A stretch of 64,000 nt of DNA from Brachybacterium sacelli. Its GTDB lineage: Bacteria; Actinomycetota; Actinomycetes; Actinomycetales; Dermabacteraceae. The notes beneath the pieces are model-generated. The model was not told where the DNA came from. It did no database searches and worked only from the letters and a program-made list of their open reading frames with translations. Position 1 is the stretch's first letter. Each line of letters starts with the position of its first letter. Of the stretch, positions 36,969 to 45,856 are shown piece by piece. The position numbers and the translations under genes are program-made. The stretch covers positions 1,178,001-1,242,000 of the forward strand of contig NZ_JAGIOD010000001.1 in the NCBI RefSeq assembly GCF_017876545.1, read 5' to 3'.

Positions 36969-38216
36969 GTGAGCACCAGCCCGAGCCCGCAGAACCCGCC
37001 CCCGGCGGACGAGACCGCGCCGACGCGCGCCATCGCCGTCGGCGGGCTGCTCGCGGTCCTCGCCGTCGGTCTCGTCGCGCTGAACCTGCGCCCCGGTGCG
37101 ACCAGTGTCGGCCCCCTCATGGCGGACGTCGTCGCCGCCTACGGCAAGGGGGCGATCGCCTCCGGGCTGCTGACCGCCCTGCCCTGCCTCGCCTTCGGTG
37201 TGCTCGGCTTCCTCGCCGTCCCGATCTCGCGCCGGCTGGGCCTGACCGGCACCGTCGTCGCCTCCTTCGTGCTGGTCACCGTCGGGCTGCTGCTGCGGCC
37301 CGCCGCCGAGGGATTCGGGGCGTTCCTGGCCCTGTCCCTGCTGGTCCTCGTCGGCCCCGCGCTCGGCAACGTGGTGGTGCCCGCCTGGATCAAGCAGCAC
37401 GGCGGCTCGCGCACCGTCGGCCTGATGACCCTGTACAGCGTGGTCCTCGCGGTCGGGGGATCCGCCGGAGCGGCTCTGGCCGTGCCCCTGGCAGGGGCCG
37501 CGGCCGACGGCTGGCGCGACTCGCTCCAGTTCTGGGGCCTGCTCGCCGTGATCCCCGTCATCGTCTGGGCGGTGGTGCTCACTCGTGCCGGGCACGACTT
37601 CCCGCCGGCCCCGCCCAGCGGCGATCTGCCCGGCTCGCTGCTGCGCTCGCGCACGGCGCTCGCACTGACGATCATGTTCGGCCTGCAGTCCACGAACGCG
37701 TACACCCAATTCGGCATGCTCCCGCAGATCCTCACCTCCTCCGGGCTCTCGGCCTCACGGGCCGGGATCACCGTGGCCGTGATCTCCGGCTGGGGCATCG
37801 TCGGCGGGCTCGTCATGCCCACCGTCATCGCCCGCTTCCGTCGCCTGCCCTGGCTGGTGGGCAGCTTCGGCCTGCTCACCACCACCGGCTACCTGGGCTT
37901 CTGGCTGGCGCCCTCGGCGAGCCCCCTGCTGTGGGCCTGCATCCTGGGGATCGGCGGCTTCGCCTTCCCCACCGCGATCGCCCTGATCCCCGCCCGCAGC
38001 CGCTCGGCCCGGGTGACCGCCCGCCTGTCCGGCATGGCCCAGCCGTGCGGATACGTGCTCGCCGCGATCGGCCCGATCGTCGCCGGCACCCTGCTGGATG
38101 CCACCGGGTCGATCCCGCTGGTGCTCGGCTTCCTAGCCCTGAGCGGGCTGGCCCTGGCCGTCTTCGGCTACCGGGCGGCGCTGCCGCGGGTGGTCGACGA
38201 CGAACTGACCGCCTGA
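36969..38216 (+). CDS. MFS transporter, CynX/NimT (cyanate/nitroimidazole) type
   Basis: A 415-residue, 12-helix MFS protein. The start LRPGATSVGPLMADV, the AGITVAVISGWGIVGG turn of helix 7 and the closing PCGYVLAAIGPIVAG match the CynX/YeaN/NimT group, which exports or imports cyanate, nitroimidazoles or other small molecules; specificity is not readable. GTG 36969 follows TAGAAG (36957-36962) by six bases, so it is probably leaderless, although the box ends in G. Divergent from the permease-OHCU gene. Confidence 0.87.
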   Translation: MSTSPSPQNPPPADETAPTRAIAVGGLLAVLAVGLVALNLRPGATSVGPLMADVVAAYGKGAIASGLLTALPCLAFGVLGFLAVPISRRLGLTGTVVASFVLVTVGLLLRPAAEGFGAFLALSLLVLVGPALGNVVVPAWIKQHGGSRTVGLMTLYSVVLAVGGSAGAALAVPLAGAAADGWRDSLQFWGLLAVIPVIVWAVVLTRAGHDFPPAPPSGDLPGSLLRSRTALALTIMFGLQSTNAYTQFGMLPQILTSSGLSASRAGITVAVISGWGIVGGLVMPTVIARFRRLPWLVGSFGLLTTTGYLGFWLAPSASPLLWACILGIGGFAFPTAIALIPARSRSARVTARLSGMAQPCGYVLAAIGPIVAGTLLDATGSIPLVLGFLALSGLALAVFGYRAALPRVVDDELTA

Positions 38217-38270
38217 GGTCTTCCGGAACAACGCCATGGCCTGCACAGCGAATCGTGCGAAGATGCCCTC

Positions 38271-39083
38271 ATGAGCATCGTCCGCACGCTGCGCATCCTG
38301 GCCTCCCAGCGCCCCACCCTGCCGCCCCGTGCCGTGGCGGCCCCGAGCAGGGTGGAGCGCCGCCGGCCCGGGAGCATCCCGGTGACCTGGATCGACCGCC
38401 ATCTCGCGGGGACCGCCACGATCGTGCACCTGCACGGCGGTGCCTACGTGGCGGGGGAGACGAAGGTCCACTGGGAGTGGCTCGAAGAGGTGGGCCGACG
38501 CTCCGGCGCCGCCACCGCGATGATCCACTACCGGCTGGCTCCGACGTATCCCTATCCCGCGGCGATCGAGGACGTCCTGCGAGCGATCGACACGATGGCC
38601 CAGGACTCGCAGCTGCGCCCCGGCAGCTGGGTGCTCTCCGGGGACAGCTCGGGGGCCGGCCTCGCGCTCGCCGTGACCCAGTCCCTCGCCCGCGCCGGCA
38701 GGGACACCCCCGCCCTGCTCCTGCTCGAGTCCCTGTGGGCGGACCTGCGCCCGCAGATCGACGCGCAGGGGTTCCTGGGCACGGCGGCCCGCCTCTACGC
38801 CGGCTCCGTCCCGGTCGAGAACCCGCGCCTCAGCCCGCTGCTCGGGGACCTCGGCTCCCTGCCGCCGGTGCACCTGGTCACCGGAAGCGAGGACATGGTG
38901 GTCGAGGATTCCCGCCGGCTGCACGCCGGCATCACCGAGGCCGGCGGCACCGTCCGATATCTCGAGGTCCCCGGGGAGGGGCACATGGTCGCGGTCGCGG
39001 GCGAGGGCCCGGCCGCGCAGGCCGCCCGCCGCACGCAGATCGAAGCGATCCACGACGCCGTCGCGATCACGGCGGCGACCTGA
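38271..39083 (+). CDS. Alpha/beta hydrolase, hormone-sensitive-lipase-like esterase
   Basis: 270 residues of the HSL/acetyl-hydrolase family. The oxyanion motif HLHGGAYV (~residue 55), nucleophile GDSSGAGL (~128), acid in TGSEDMVVED and His in GEGHMVAV form a complete triad. Such enzymes hydrolyse short-chain esters in the cytoplasm. ATG 38271 is preceded by GAAGAT (38259-38264) with a six-base gap. It follows the MFS gene by 54 bases but has its own promoter, so it is not clearly in an operon. Confidence 0.87.
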   Translation: MSIVRTLRILASQRPTLPPRAVAAPSRVERRRPGSIPVTWIDRHLAGTATIVHLHGGAYVAGETKVHWEWLEEVGRRSGAATAMIHYRLAPTYPYPAAIEDVLRAIDTMAQDSQLRPGSWVLSGDSSGAGLALAVTQSLARAGRDTPALLLLESLWADLRPQIDAQGFLGTAARLYAGSVPVENPRLSPLLGDLGSLPPVHLVTGSEDMVVEDSRRLHAGITEAGGTVRYLEVPGEGHMVAVAGEGPAAQAARRTQIEAIHDAVAITAAT

Positions 39084-39142
39084 CTCCCAGGGCCACGATG
39101 CGAGACTGATCCCGACCCCCGCGATCACCCCAGGAGGACGCT

Positions 39143-40537
39143 GTGCTGCTCGAACGCCTCTTCGACACCGACCTGGCGCAGGCCAGCTACCTCATCGCCT
39201 CGACGGACGCGGGCCGCGCCGTCGTCGTCGACCCCCGTCGCGACGTGCAGGACTACCTCGACCTCGCCGCGAAGCACGGGCTGAGGATCACCGACGTCAC
39301 CGAGACCCACATCCACGCCGACTACCTCTCCGGCACCCGGGAGCTCGCCGCCGCCACCGGCGCCACGATCCACGTCTCCGGGCACGGCGGGACCGACTGG
39401 TCCTACGGCTACGACGCGCACGTGCTGCACGACGGGGACGAGATCGTCCTCGGCGAGGTGCGCCTGCGCGCCCTGTTCACGCCCGGGCACACCCCCGAGC
39501 ACCTGAGCTACCTGATCACCGACGGCGGCGTCACCGATGAACCCGGCTACCTGCTCTCGGGCGACTTCGTCTTCGCCGGCGACCTGGGCCGGCCCGACCT
39601 GCTCGACGAGGTCGCCGGCGGCGAGGACACCCGCGAGGACTCGGCCCGCGCCATGTTCGCCTCCCTGCGCGACCGCTTCGTGACGCTGCCCGACCACCTG
39701 CTGGTCTTCCCCGGCCACGGGGCGGGCTCGGCCTGCGGGAAGTCCCTCGGCGCGGTGCCCTCCACCACCGTCGGCTACGAGAAGCGCTTCGCCTGGTGGG
39801 CGCCGCTGGTGGCGGGAGACGACGAGGACGCCTTCGTGGACCGTCTGCTGCACGGCCAACCCGAGGCCCACGCCTACTTCGCCCGGATGAAACGACAGAA
39901 CCGCGACGGGCCCGCCGTGCGCGGCCCGGCCGCGCCGCCGGCCCAGCTCGACCCCGCAGCGGCCGCGGAACGACTGGCCGACGGACGGGCCGTGCTGCTG
40001 GACACCCGCGGCCTCGAGGACGTCCGCCGCGGCGCCGTGGCCGGGGCGCTGACCGTTCCCGCCGCCACCAACCGCTCCACCTACGCCGCCTGGAGCTACG
40101 ACCCCGAGCGCGAGTCCACCCCGCTGATCCTGCTGGCCCGCGACGCGGCGCAGGCCGAGGAGCTGCGGGACAACCTGCTGCGGGTCGGGATCGACACGGT
40201 CGACGGCTACATCACCTCCGTCGAGGGCCTCGCGTCCTTCGTGCCCGGGACCGTCGCTCCCGCCGACCTCGCCGCGCACGAGCATGACCTGGTGCTCGAC
40301 GTGCGCGGCCGCGAGGAGCACGCGAGCGGCGCGGTGCCGGGATCCCAGCAGCTGCACGGCGGGCGCGCCCTGTGGGAGCTGTCCGCCCTCCCCGCCGGCG
40401 GCCGCATCGTCGTCTACTGCCAGTCGGGCCTGCGCGCCGGGGTGGTCTCCTCCGCGCTGCGACGCGCCGGGTACGACATCACCGAGCTCGAGGGCAGCTA
40501 CGCCGGCTGGGCGCAGTGGGCGGGGGCCGGCCGGTGA
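39143..40537 (+). CDS. Metallo-beta-lactamase/rhodanese sulfur enzyme (persulfide-dioxygenase-like)
   Basis: 464 residues: an N-terminal metallo-beta-lactamase domain (about 1-245) of the ETHE1/CstB group, with THIHADYLSG, TPGHTPEHLSYL, LSGDFVFAGDLGRPDL and FPGHGAGSACG; then two rhodanese domains. The second rhodanese keeps its catalytic Cys (VVYCQSGLRAG); the first has no Cys at that place (LILLARDAAQAEEL). The usual HxHADH reads HIHADY, one likely metal ligand changed. These enzymes oxidise persulfides and move sulfane sulfur. GTG 39143 has AGGAGG. It is followed by an unknown gene 19 bases on. Confidence 0.85.
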   Translation: MLLERLFDTDLAQASYLIASTDAGRAVVVDPRRDVQDYLDLAAKHGLRITDVTETHIHADYLSGTRELAAATGATIHVSGHGGTDWSYGYDAHVLHDGDEIVLGEVRLRALFTPGHTPEHLSYLITDGGVTDEPGYLLSGDFVFAGDLGRPDLLDEVAGGEDTREDSARAMFASLRDRFVTLPDHLLVFPGHGAGSACGKSLGAVPSTTVGYEKRFAWWAPLVAGDDEDAFVDRLLHGQPEAHAYFARMKRQNRDGPAVRGPAAPPAQLDPAAAAERLADGRAVLLDTRGLEDVRRGAVAGALTVPAATNRSTYAAWSYDPERESTPLILLARDAAQAEELRDNLLRVGIDTVDGYITSVEGLASFVPGTVAPADLAAHEHDLVLDVRGREEHASGAVPGSQQLHGGRALWELSALPAGGRIVVYCQSGLRAGVVSSALRRAGYDITELEGSYAGWAQWAGAGR

Positions 40538-40556
40538 CCGGACGGGTGCACGTCGC

Positions 40557-41123
40557 ATGACGCCGACCGCGCCGAAAGGCGGCGAGCACGCGCTCTGGGA
40601 GGGCAGCCCGGCGCTCCTCACCGAGCTCCGTGACCTGCTGATCACGCACGTCTCGGAGGGCACGCTGCGGGTCGTGCTCCAGCAGCTGATGCTGCGCGAG
40701 GGCGGGCGCGAGGCCGGAGTCCACGAGGTGATCGACGCGGTCGTCGACGTCGGCGGCAACCTGGTCGCGTTCCCCGTGGCCGGTTCCGTGCGCGAGGACC
40801 AGCGGGCCGCGGACCGCCTCGACGCGGCGCTCACCCGCCTGCGCGCCGAGATCACCGAGGAGATGGGCGCGCAGCCCGAAGGGCTCGAGGTGATCATCGA
40901 CGGGGACGGGCACCGGGAGGTGCGGATCGCCTTCGCCCTCGAGATCTCCCCGCAGGACGTGGCCGGCCGTCCCGCGCCTCCGGCGCTGCACGACGGGGCC
41001 CACCACATCCGGCACGCGGCGCCCGCTCTGGATGATCTGCGCGACCGGCTGACCCCGCCCCCGCCGAGCCTGCTGCGCCGCTGGTGGGACGCCCTGCGCG
41101 GGGAGAGCCGGCGCGGCGTCTGA
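40557..41123 (+). CDS. Unrecognised 188-residue cytoplasmic protein
   Basis: A soluble alpha/beta protein with ALLTELRDLLITHVSEGTLR, then LVAFPVAGSVREDQRAADR and VIIDGDGHREVRIAFALEI (two-strand pattern with DGDG), and a C-terminal helix RRWWDALRGESRR. The LEVIIDGDGHREVRI segment recalls DUF600/YezG-like immunity proteins, but the match is weak. It follows the sulfur enzyme by 19 bases and has no own promoter that I can see, so it may be in the same transcript. Convergent with the lipoprotein gene. Confidence 0.6.
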   Translation: MTPTAPKGGEHALWEGSPALLTELRDLLITHVSEGTLRVVLQQLMLREGGREAGVHEVIDAVVDVGGNLVAFPVAGSVREDQRAADRLDAALTRLRAEITEEMGAQPEGLEVIIDGDGHREVRIAFALEISPQDVAGRPAPPALHDGAHHIRHAAPALDDLRDRLTPPPPSLLRRWWDALRGESRRGV

Positions 41124-41146
41124 CTCCGCCGGCGGGTCCGCCTCCC

Positions 41147-42004
41147 TCAGCTGCAGAGCACGTTCGTGGCGTCGTCGCCGGCCAAGGCCGTGGAGTCGGG
41201 GTCCAGCAGGTCCTCCCGGACGACCCGGGGCGAGGCGATCACCGTGTCCATCGTGGCCTGCTGCGCGGTGCGCTGCTCGGCCTCCTCACCCAGCGCGGGC
41301 ACGACCATCCCGCCGCGGTCCTGGATCGCACAGCCGTCCAGGCCGTGGATGGTGACGCGGATGGTCGCGGTCGAGGCGGTGCCGTCGGCGGCGAGATCGG
41401 CGACGACGCCGAGCCGGTAGGCGATCACGCCGACGGCATGGGTCCGGGTGTCCAGCACGGACCAGGCCAGGGTGCCGCCCAGCAGGAGCAGGGGCGTGTC
41501 GTCGCGCTGCCCACGGAACCAGGCCATCGCCAGGGCGGGCCGGCCGACGGTCGCGAAGCCCTCGGCGAGGGCGAAGGCGTACAGATGCCGCGCGCCACCG
41601 TCCCAGGCCTCCGCCAGGACGTCCTGCCAGTAGGCGGGGGCGGCCGCCTCGATGCGCGCGCGGGCCTCGGCGTCGTCCAGGCCGTGCAGCGCCTCGGGGG
41701 AGAGGTAGGCGACCGCGAGGAAGTCCGTCAGCGCGCGCCGGGCGGGGTCGACGGCGGCGTCCTCGGCCCCGAGATCGGCCCAGGTCTCGAGCTCTGCGGC
41801 GTCACCGGCCAGCGGCAGGGCGAGCACGTCCTCGAGCGAGCGGCCGTCCCAGCGTGCCTCGTCCAGGGAGGCGAGCGGGTCGCGGGGCACCTGCTCGGCG
41901 GTGGCGGGGCCGGTCGGGCCGCAGCCCGCAGCGAGCAGGGCGGTCCCGGAGGCGGCGAGCCCGGCGAGGCCGCGTCGTCGCACCAGCAGGCGACGAGACG
42001 TCAT
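41147..42004 (-). CDS. Lipoprotein of unknown function
   Basis: A 285-residue exported protein. After an Arg-rich N-region (TSRRLLVRRRG), a hydrophobic stretch ends with the lipobox LLAAGC, so it should be lipid-anchored outside the cell (twin-arginine-like RRR before the core makes Tat export possible). Residues beyond ~60 form an alpha/beta domain with TWADLGAEDAAVDPARRAL and RVTIHGLDGCAIQ. Similar actinobacterial lipoproteins are uncharacterised. It overlaps the upstream small membrane protein gene by four bases (ATGA) and is translated with it. Confidence 0.75.
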   Translation of the reverse strand: MTSRRLLVRRRGLAGLAASGTALLAAGCGPTGPATAEQVPRDPLASLDEARWDGRSLEDVLALPLAGDAAELETWADLGAEDAAVDPARRALTDFLAVAYLSPEALHGLDDAEARARIEAAAPAYWQDVLAEAWDGGARHLYAFALAEGFATVGRPALAMAWFRGQRDDTPLLLLGGTLAWSVLDTRTHAVGVIAYRLGVVADLAADGTASTATIRVTIHGLDGCAIQDRGGMVVPALGEEAEQRTAQQATMDTVIASPRVVREDLLDPDSTALAGDDATNVLCS

Positions 42005-42282
42005 CGCAGTTCGGGCTCGGACGTGTCGGCTCGTCCGGAGTCGGCATCGAGGCGCCGGCGGATCGTGCGGGCGCGGTCGCGGTCGTGCTCGGTGGCCTTG
42101 TCGACGAGATCGGTGGTGTCGTGGTCGGGCTCCTCGGGCTGCAGCACCAGCCACACGACGAAGCCGATGGTGAGCACGGCGACGATGGCCAGGAGGATGC
42201 CGAACAGGGGCCAGGAGAAGGCGATCGGGTCCCAGAAGGAATCGCCTTCCAGCGGTGCTCCGACGACCACGGCAACCCCCAT
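42001..42282 (-). CDS. Small single-helix membrane protein
   Basis: 93 residues from ATG 42282, with one membrane helix (WPLFGILLAIVAVLTIGFVVWLVL, about 22-45) and a charged cytoplasmic tail rich in Asp/Arg (TEHDRDRARTIRRRL). An earlier in-frame ATG (42342) gives 113 residues and follows GAGGAG too closely to be sure. Cotranslated with the lipoprotein (four-base overlap). Divergent from the Ser/Thr kinase gene, but no functional link is shown. Confidence 0.65.
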   Translation of the reverse strand: MGVAVVVGAPLEGDSFWDPIAFSWPLFGILLAIVAVLTIGFVVWLVLQPEEPDHDTTDLVDKATEHDRDRARTIRRRLDADSGRADTSEPELR

Positions 42283-42378
42283 CCGGTCACGGCGCGTAGG
42301 GCCCGGGGGCGCTCCCGGGTCCACAGAGATCCCGGCCAGCATAGCTCCTCGCCGGTGGGCGGTTATGCTGAGGCGGTT

Positions 42379-43749
42379 ATGGCTGATGTGATCGTCGGGC
42401 GATTCGCCCTCATCGACCTGATCGCCAAGGGCGGTTCAGGGTCCGTGTGGCGCGCCTGGGACTCCAAGACCGAGGAGCTGTGCGCCGCTAAGGTGCTGCG
42501 CCAGCGCGACTCGGCAGACCTCATGCGCTTCGTGCGCGAGAAGGGGGTCAGCTTCGACCACCCCCATCTGCTCACGCCGCACGGCTGGGGCGCGGAGGAC
42601 GAGCACGTCGTGATCGCGATGCCGCTGGTCTCCGGCGGCACTCTCGAGTCGATCGTGAAGAAGAAGGGCAAGCTCTCCGAGCCCGCGGTGGTGGTGATCC
42701 TCGACCAGCTGCTCGACGGCCTCGCGCACGTGCACTCCGAAGGGTGGATCCACCGGGACGTGAAGCCCGCGAACATCATGTTCGAGCCGCGGGGTCGGGC
42801 CTTCCCGGTCTCGCGCCTGGCGGACTTCGGCATCGCCGTGCACGAGTCCGACGTGCGCTTCACCCACGTCGGCATGGTCAACGGCACCCCCGGGTACATG
42901 GCTCCCGAGCTGTTCTCGATGGCGGAGCCCGCGCCCTCCCACGACCTCTACGCCGCAGGTGTGGTGGCCCTGGTCGCCCTGAACGGGCAGATCAAGCTGC
43001 ACGACGGCGCCTTCCGGCCCGATGAGCTCTCCCAGCACCTGCGCGGGGTGACCCCGAAGCTGTCGGCGGTGCTTCGCAAGCTGGTCGCACCCCAGCCCGA
43101 CCAGCGGTACGAGGACGCGGAGTCGGTGCGGCGGGACCTGCCCCGGGTGCCGCAGGGCTACCCGCTCACGCACGCCGACGGGGCTCCGCTCGAGTTCCAG
43201 GACACGCTGGACCCGCTGCCGGAGAACGCCCCCGGCGCCGTGAGGCCCCAGCGCCCCGCCCCGCAGGTCGCCGCCTCCTCGATGGAGGCGATCCGCTCCG
43301 GCCAGGTGCAACAGGGATTCTCCTCCGGATCGCCCTCGCCGCAGACCGGGCCGCAATGGGCCCAGGGCGTGCCGGGTGCGCAGACCACACCGCAGCAGGC
43401 CTCGCCGCAGTCCACCCCGCAGACCTTCACCGCTGCCCCGACCGGCACCTTCACCGGTCAGGGTGGGCCGCGGAACCGCAGCACGCTGATCGCGGTCGGC
43501 CTCGGCATCGGGGCGGCGGTGGTGCTCGGCATCATCGTGGCGATCACGCTGCTGGTGATCTTCCCGCGGAGCTCCGCGGCCTCCTTCGACGACGGCCCGC
43601 CGGTCAGCAGCATCGACACCGCCTTCGCCGAGGTCGCACCGGGGCAGGAGTGCGCCGAGCGGGACGAGGGGGTCATCGCCCTCACCCCCGAGGGTGATTA
43701 CCTCTCCTGCGCCCGCGCCGCCGACGGCACCGGCTACGCCTTCGCCTGA
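42379..43749 (+). CDS. Ser/Thr protein kinase with membrane anchor (PknB-type)
   Basis: 456 residues. The kinase domain (~5-255) has a glycine loop AKGGSGSVW, Lys in CAAKVLR, catalytic HRDVKPANIM and the DFG motif in LADFGIAV, then GTPGYMAPE. A Pro/Gln-rich linker (~285-365) leads to one membrane helix (GLGIGAAVVLGIIVAITLLVIF) and a ~55-residue outside domain with two Cys (QECAER; LSCARA), not PASTA repeats. It should phosphorylate cytoplasmic proteins in response to an outside signal. TATGCT (42364-42369) lies nine bases before ATG 42379, and GAGG (42370-42373) is also present. Confidence 0.92.
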   Translation: MADVIVGRFALIDLIAKGGSGSVWRAWDSKTEELCAAKVLRQRDSADLMRFVREKGVSFDHPHLLTPHGWGAEDEHVVIAMPLVSGGTLESIVKKKGKLSEPAVVVILDQLLDGLAHVHSEGWIHRDVKPANIMFEPRGRAFPVSRLADFGIAVHESDVRFTHVGMVNGTPGYMAPELFSMAEPAPSHDLYAAGVVALVALNGQIKLHDGAFRPDELSQHLRGVTPKLSAVLRKLVAPQPDQRYEDAESVRRDLPRVPQGYPLTHADGAPLEFQDTLDPLPENAPGAVRPQRPAPQVAASSMEAIRSGQVQQGFSSGSPSPQTGPQWAQGVPGAQTTPQQASPQSTPQTFTAAPTGTFTGQGGPRNRSTLIAVGLGIGAAVVLGIIVAITLLVIFPRSSAASFDDGPPVSSIDTAFAEVAPGQECAERDEGVIALTPEGDYLSCARAADGTGYAFA

Positions 43750-43773
43750 TCCCGCCGCCGGGGTCCCGGTGAT

Positions 43774-45318
43774 TCAGGCGGCGGCGACCGCCGTGGTGTC
43801 CAGGGACTGGATGAGGGCCTCGCGTCGCGGGTCCATCAGCAGGTCGATCCGCAGCGACGGGGAGCCCTCGCCGCGGCCCGGGATGCGCCAGCGCAGCTGC
43901 GCCGGGCTGATCACCGTCGCCGCCTCGGCGCGCACGTAATCCAGCGCGGACCGATCCAGCCCGGCGGCGTGGAGCGCCGAGTCCAGGCGCCGCTGGCGCT
44001 CATCCCGCGAGGTGTCGAGATCCATGTTGTCGGCGAACCAGGCGTCGGCCACTGCGTCGTCGTCCGTGCGCAGCCAGGTCAGCGCCGCCGAGGCGGCCGC
44101 GAGGGTGCGCGGCGCGGCCCGCTTCTCGGGCCCCTCGAGCAGCCCGGGGACCTCCCGCTGCAGGATCCGCAGCGTCTGCAGGGACAGGGGCGTGGCCGGG
44201 GCGTACTTCGAGTTCGCCAGCGCCACCACCCCGACGCCGCTGGCCCGGTGCCAGACCATGAACGAGCCGTAGCCGGGGTAGCCGCCGGAGTGGGAGATGA
44301 CCTCTCCGAGGTCCGGGAAGTGCTCGATGACCAGGCCGTAGCCGTAGCCGCGGATGCGGTCGAAGCCGGGGGAGGTGCCGTCCTCGCCGACCGGCAGGGC
44401 GGGCAGCGCGTGGTGGCGTCGCAGCTGCTGCATCTCGCGGCGGGAGGTGGTCGACAGCAGCGCCTGGTCGCGTGCGGCGGAGTCGGGGGCGTCGGCGGCG
44501 GCGAGGAAGCGCACCCAGGCCGCGACGTCGTCGACCGTGGAGAACAGGCCGGCCATCGCGCCGTACACGCCAGGGTGGTCCAGCGGCACCGGCTCGAAGC
44601 GCGTCGCATCGGTGCGATCGCCGATCCGGTGCCCGGTGGCCAGGCGCGCGCGGTCCAGCGCCTCGGTGTCGAAGGCCGTGTCGACCATGCCGAGCGGCTC
44701 GAGGAACCGCCGACGGATCTGCGTGGTGTAGTCCGAGCCCGTGACCTCGTCGATCACCCGGCCCAGCAGCGCGTACCCGGTGTTGGAGTACTCGAAGCCG
44801 GTATCGGGGCGGCGGGTGTGGCCGAGCCCGCCGGCGAGCAGGGCGGCGAACTCCTCGCGGGTGAGGGACTCCTGGCGGTCTCCCCAGGGATTGTCCGTGA
44901 CCAGGCCGGCGCCCATGGTCAGCAGATCGCGCAGGGTGATCTCGGGATCATCGGCCGCGGTGTCGAAGGCTGCCCCCGCTTCGGGCACGTAGCGGGCCAC
45001 GGGATCATCCAGCCGCAGCCTGCCCTCATCGCGCAGGGCCAGCAGCGTCGCAGCGGTGAAGGACTTCGTCATCGAGGCGATCCGGGAGATCGTGGCCCGG
45101 TCCATGGGGGCCGAGCCCGCCGCGGACTCTCCCGCGTCGAGCTCGCGCTGCCCGGCCGCGCCGTGATGGAGCACGGCCTGGTCGTGGGCGTGCCCGCCGA
45201 CGACGGCCCAGGTGACCCCCGCGGTGCGGTGGCCGTAGACGGCGTCGGAGAACAGTGCGCTGATCTCGGCGCGGGTGGACTCGGGCAGGGTGGCGGGAGC
45301 GGCAGGCGTGCTGGACAT
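43774..45318 (-). CDS. Beta-lactamase-fold serine hydrolase (class C/esterase-like)
   Basis: 514 residues. The catalytic SxxK is in SMTKSFTA (~residue 83), the YxN motif is YSNTGYALLG, and the third motif is HSGGYPGY. The order matches class C beta-lactamase-like esterases and D-aminopeptidases. There is no signal peptide, so the protein is probably cytoplasmic and acts on an ester or peptide rather than on beta-lactams; a C-terminal ~130-residue domain is of unknown role. ATG 45318 is preceded by TACAGT with a seven-base gap, so a leaderless message is likely. Confidence 0.88.
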   Translation of the reverse strand: MSSTPAAPATLPESTRAEISALFSDAVYGHRTAGVTWAVVGGHAHDQAVLHHGAAGQRELDAGESAAGSAPMDRATISRIASMTKSFTAATLLALRDEGRLRLDDPVARYVPEAGAAFDTAADDPEITLRDLLTMGAGLVTDNPWGDRQESLTREEFAALLAGGLGHTRRPDTGFEYSNTGYALLGRVIDEVTGSDYTTQIRRRFLEPLGMVDTAFDTEALDRARLATGHRIGDRTDATRFEPVPLDHPGVYGAMAGLFSTVDDVAAWVRFLAAADAPDSAARDQALLSTTSRREMQQLRRHHALPALPVGEDGTSPGFDRIRGYGYGLVIEHFPDLGEVISHSGGYPGYGSFMVWHRASGVGVVALANSKYAPATPLSLQTLRILQREVPGLLEGPEKRAAPRTLAAASAALTWLRTDDDAVADAWFADNMDLDTSRDERQRRLDSALHAAGLDRSALDYVRAEAATVISPAQLRWRIPGRGEGSPSLRIDLLMDPRREALIQSLDTTAVAAA

Positions 45319-45474
45319 GGGAGCCACTGTAGGGCGTCAGAGACGGCGGATCTCACCCCGGGCGGGCGGATCGGGCCCAGGCGTCGTGCCTCGCGCCCGA
45401 CCTCCGTTCATGGATCGGACGAGCCCGCCTCGGCACTGGGAGCGTGTGGCTACCGCCGCTGCTCCCGCCTTGGC

Positions 45475-45825
45475 TCAGGCGTCGAGCAACCCGACGCCGA
45501 GGTACCCCGCGAGGACCCCTTGCAGTCCGGCATAGAGGGCGAAGAACGTGCACAGCAGCAGGGCGGCGGCGAGCAGCACTCGGCCGACCCTCCGGAACGT
45601 TCCCTCCCGCCAGGCGAACAGCCAGTAGACGGCATTTACGGCGACGGCGAGACCCACGGCGGCCGCCCATTGGTACGTCTTCACTGTCGGCCCAGTCATG
45701 TCGGTCAGGAAGATGGCGGCGTTGAGCACGCCCAGGAACCCGAAGAGGATCGCCAGCCATAGAAGAATCCGCTGGGCGACGGGCGTATTCGTCCATCGAT
45801 GATTGAAGGCGTGCACTGTCATCAT
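45475..45825 (-). CDS. Small multi-helix membrane protein, possible immunity protein
   Basis: 116 residues with hydrophobic stretches at about 21-40, 53-71 and 84-114 (the last long enough for two helices), short loops and basic residues at the inner ends. I know no family for it. It starts 31 bases after the stop of the broken secreted precursor gene, on the same strand, with GGAAGG nine bases before ATG 45825. Small multi-helix proteins placed just downstream of a secreted hydrophobic peptide are a common immunity arrangement, so that role is proposed. The gene is still intact although its partner is frameshifted. Confidence 0.6.
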   Translation of the reverse strand: MMTVHAFNHRWTNTPVAQRILLWLAILFGFLGVLNAAIFLTDMTGPTVKTYQWAAAVGLAVAVNAVYWLFAWREGTFRRVGRVLLAAALLLCTFFALYAGLQGVLAGYLGVGLLDA

Positions 45826-45856
45826 GTGGTCACCTTCCTCGTGTGCGCAAGAGAGT

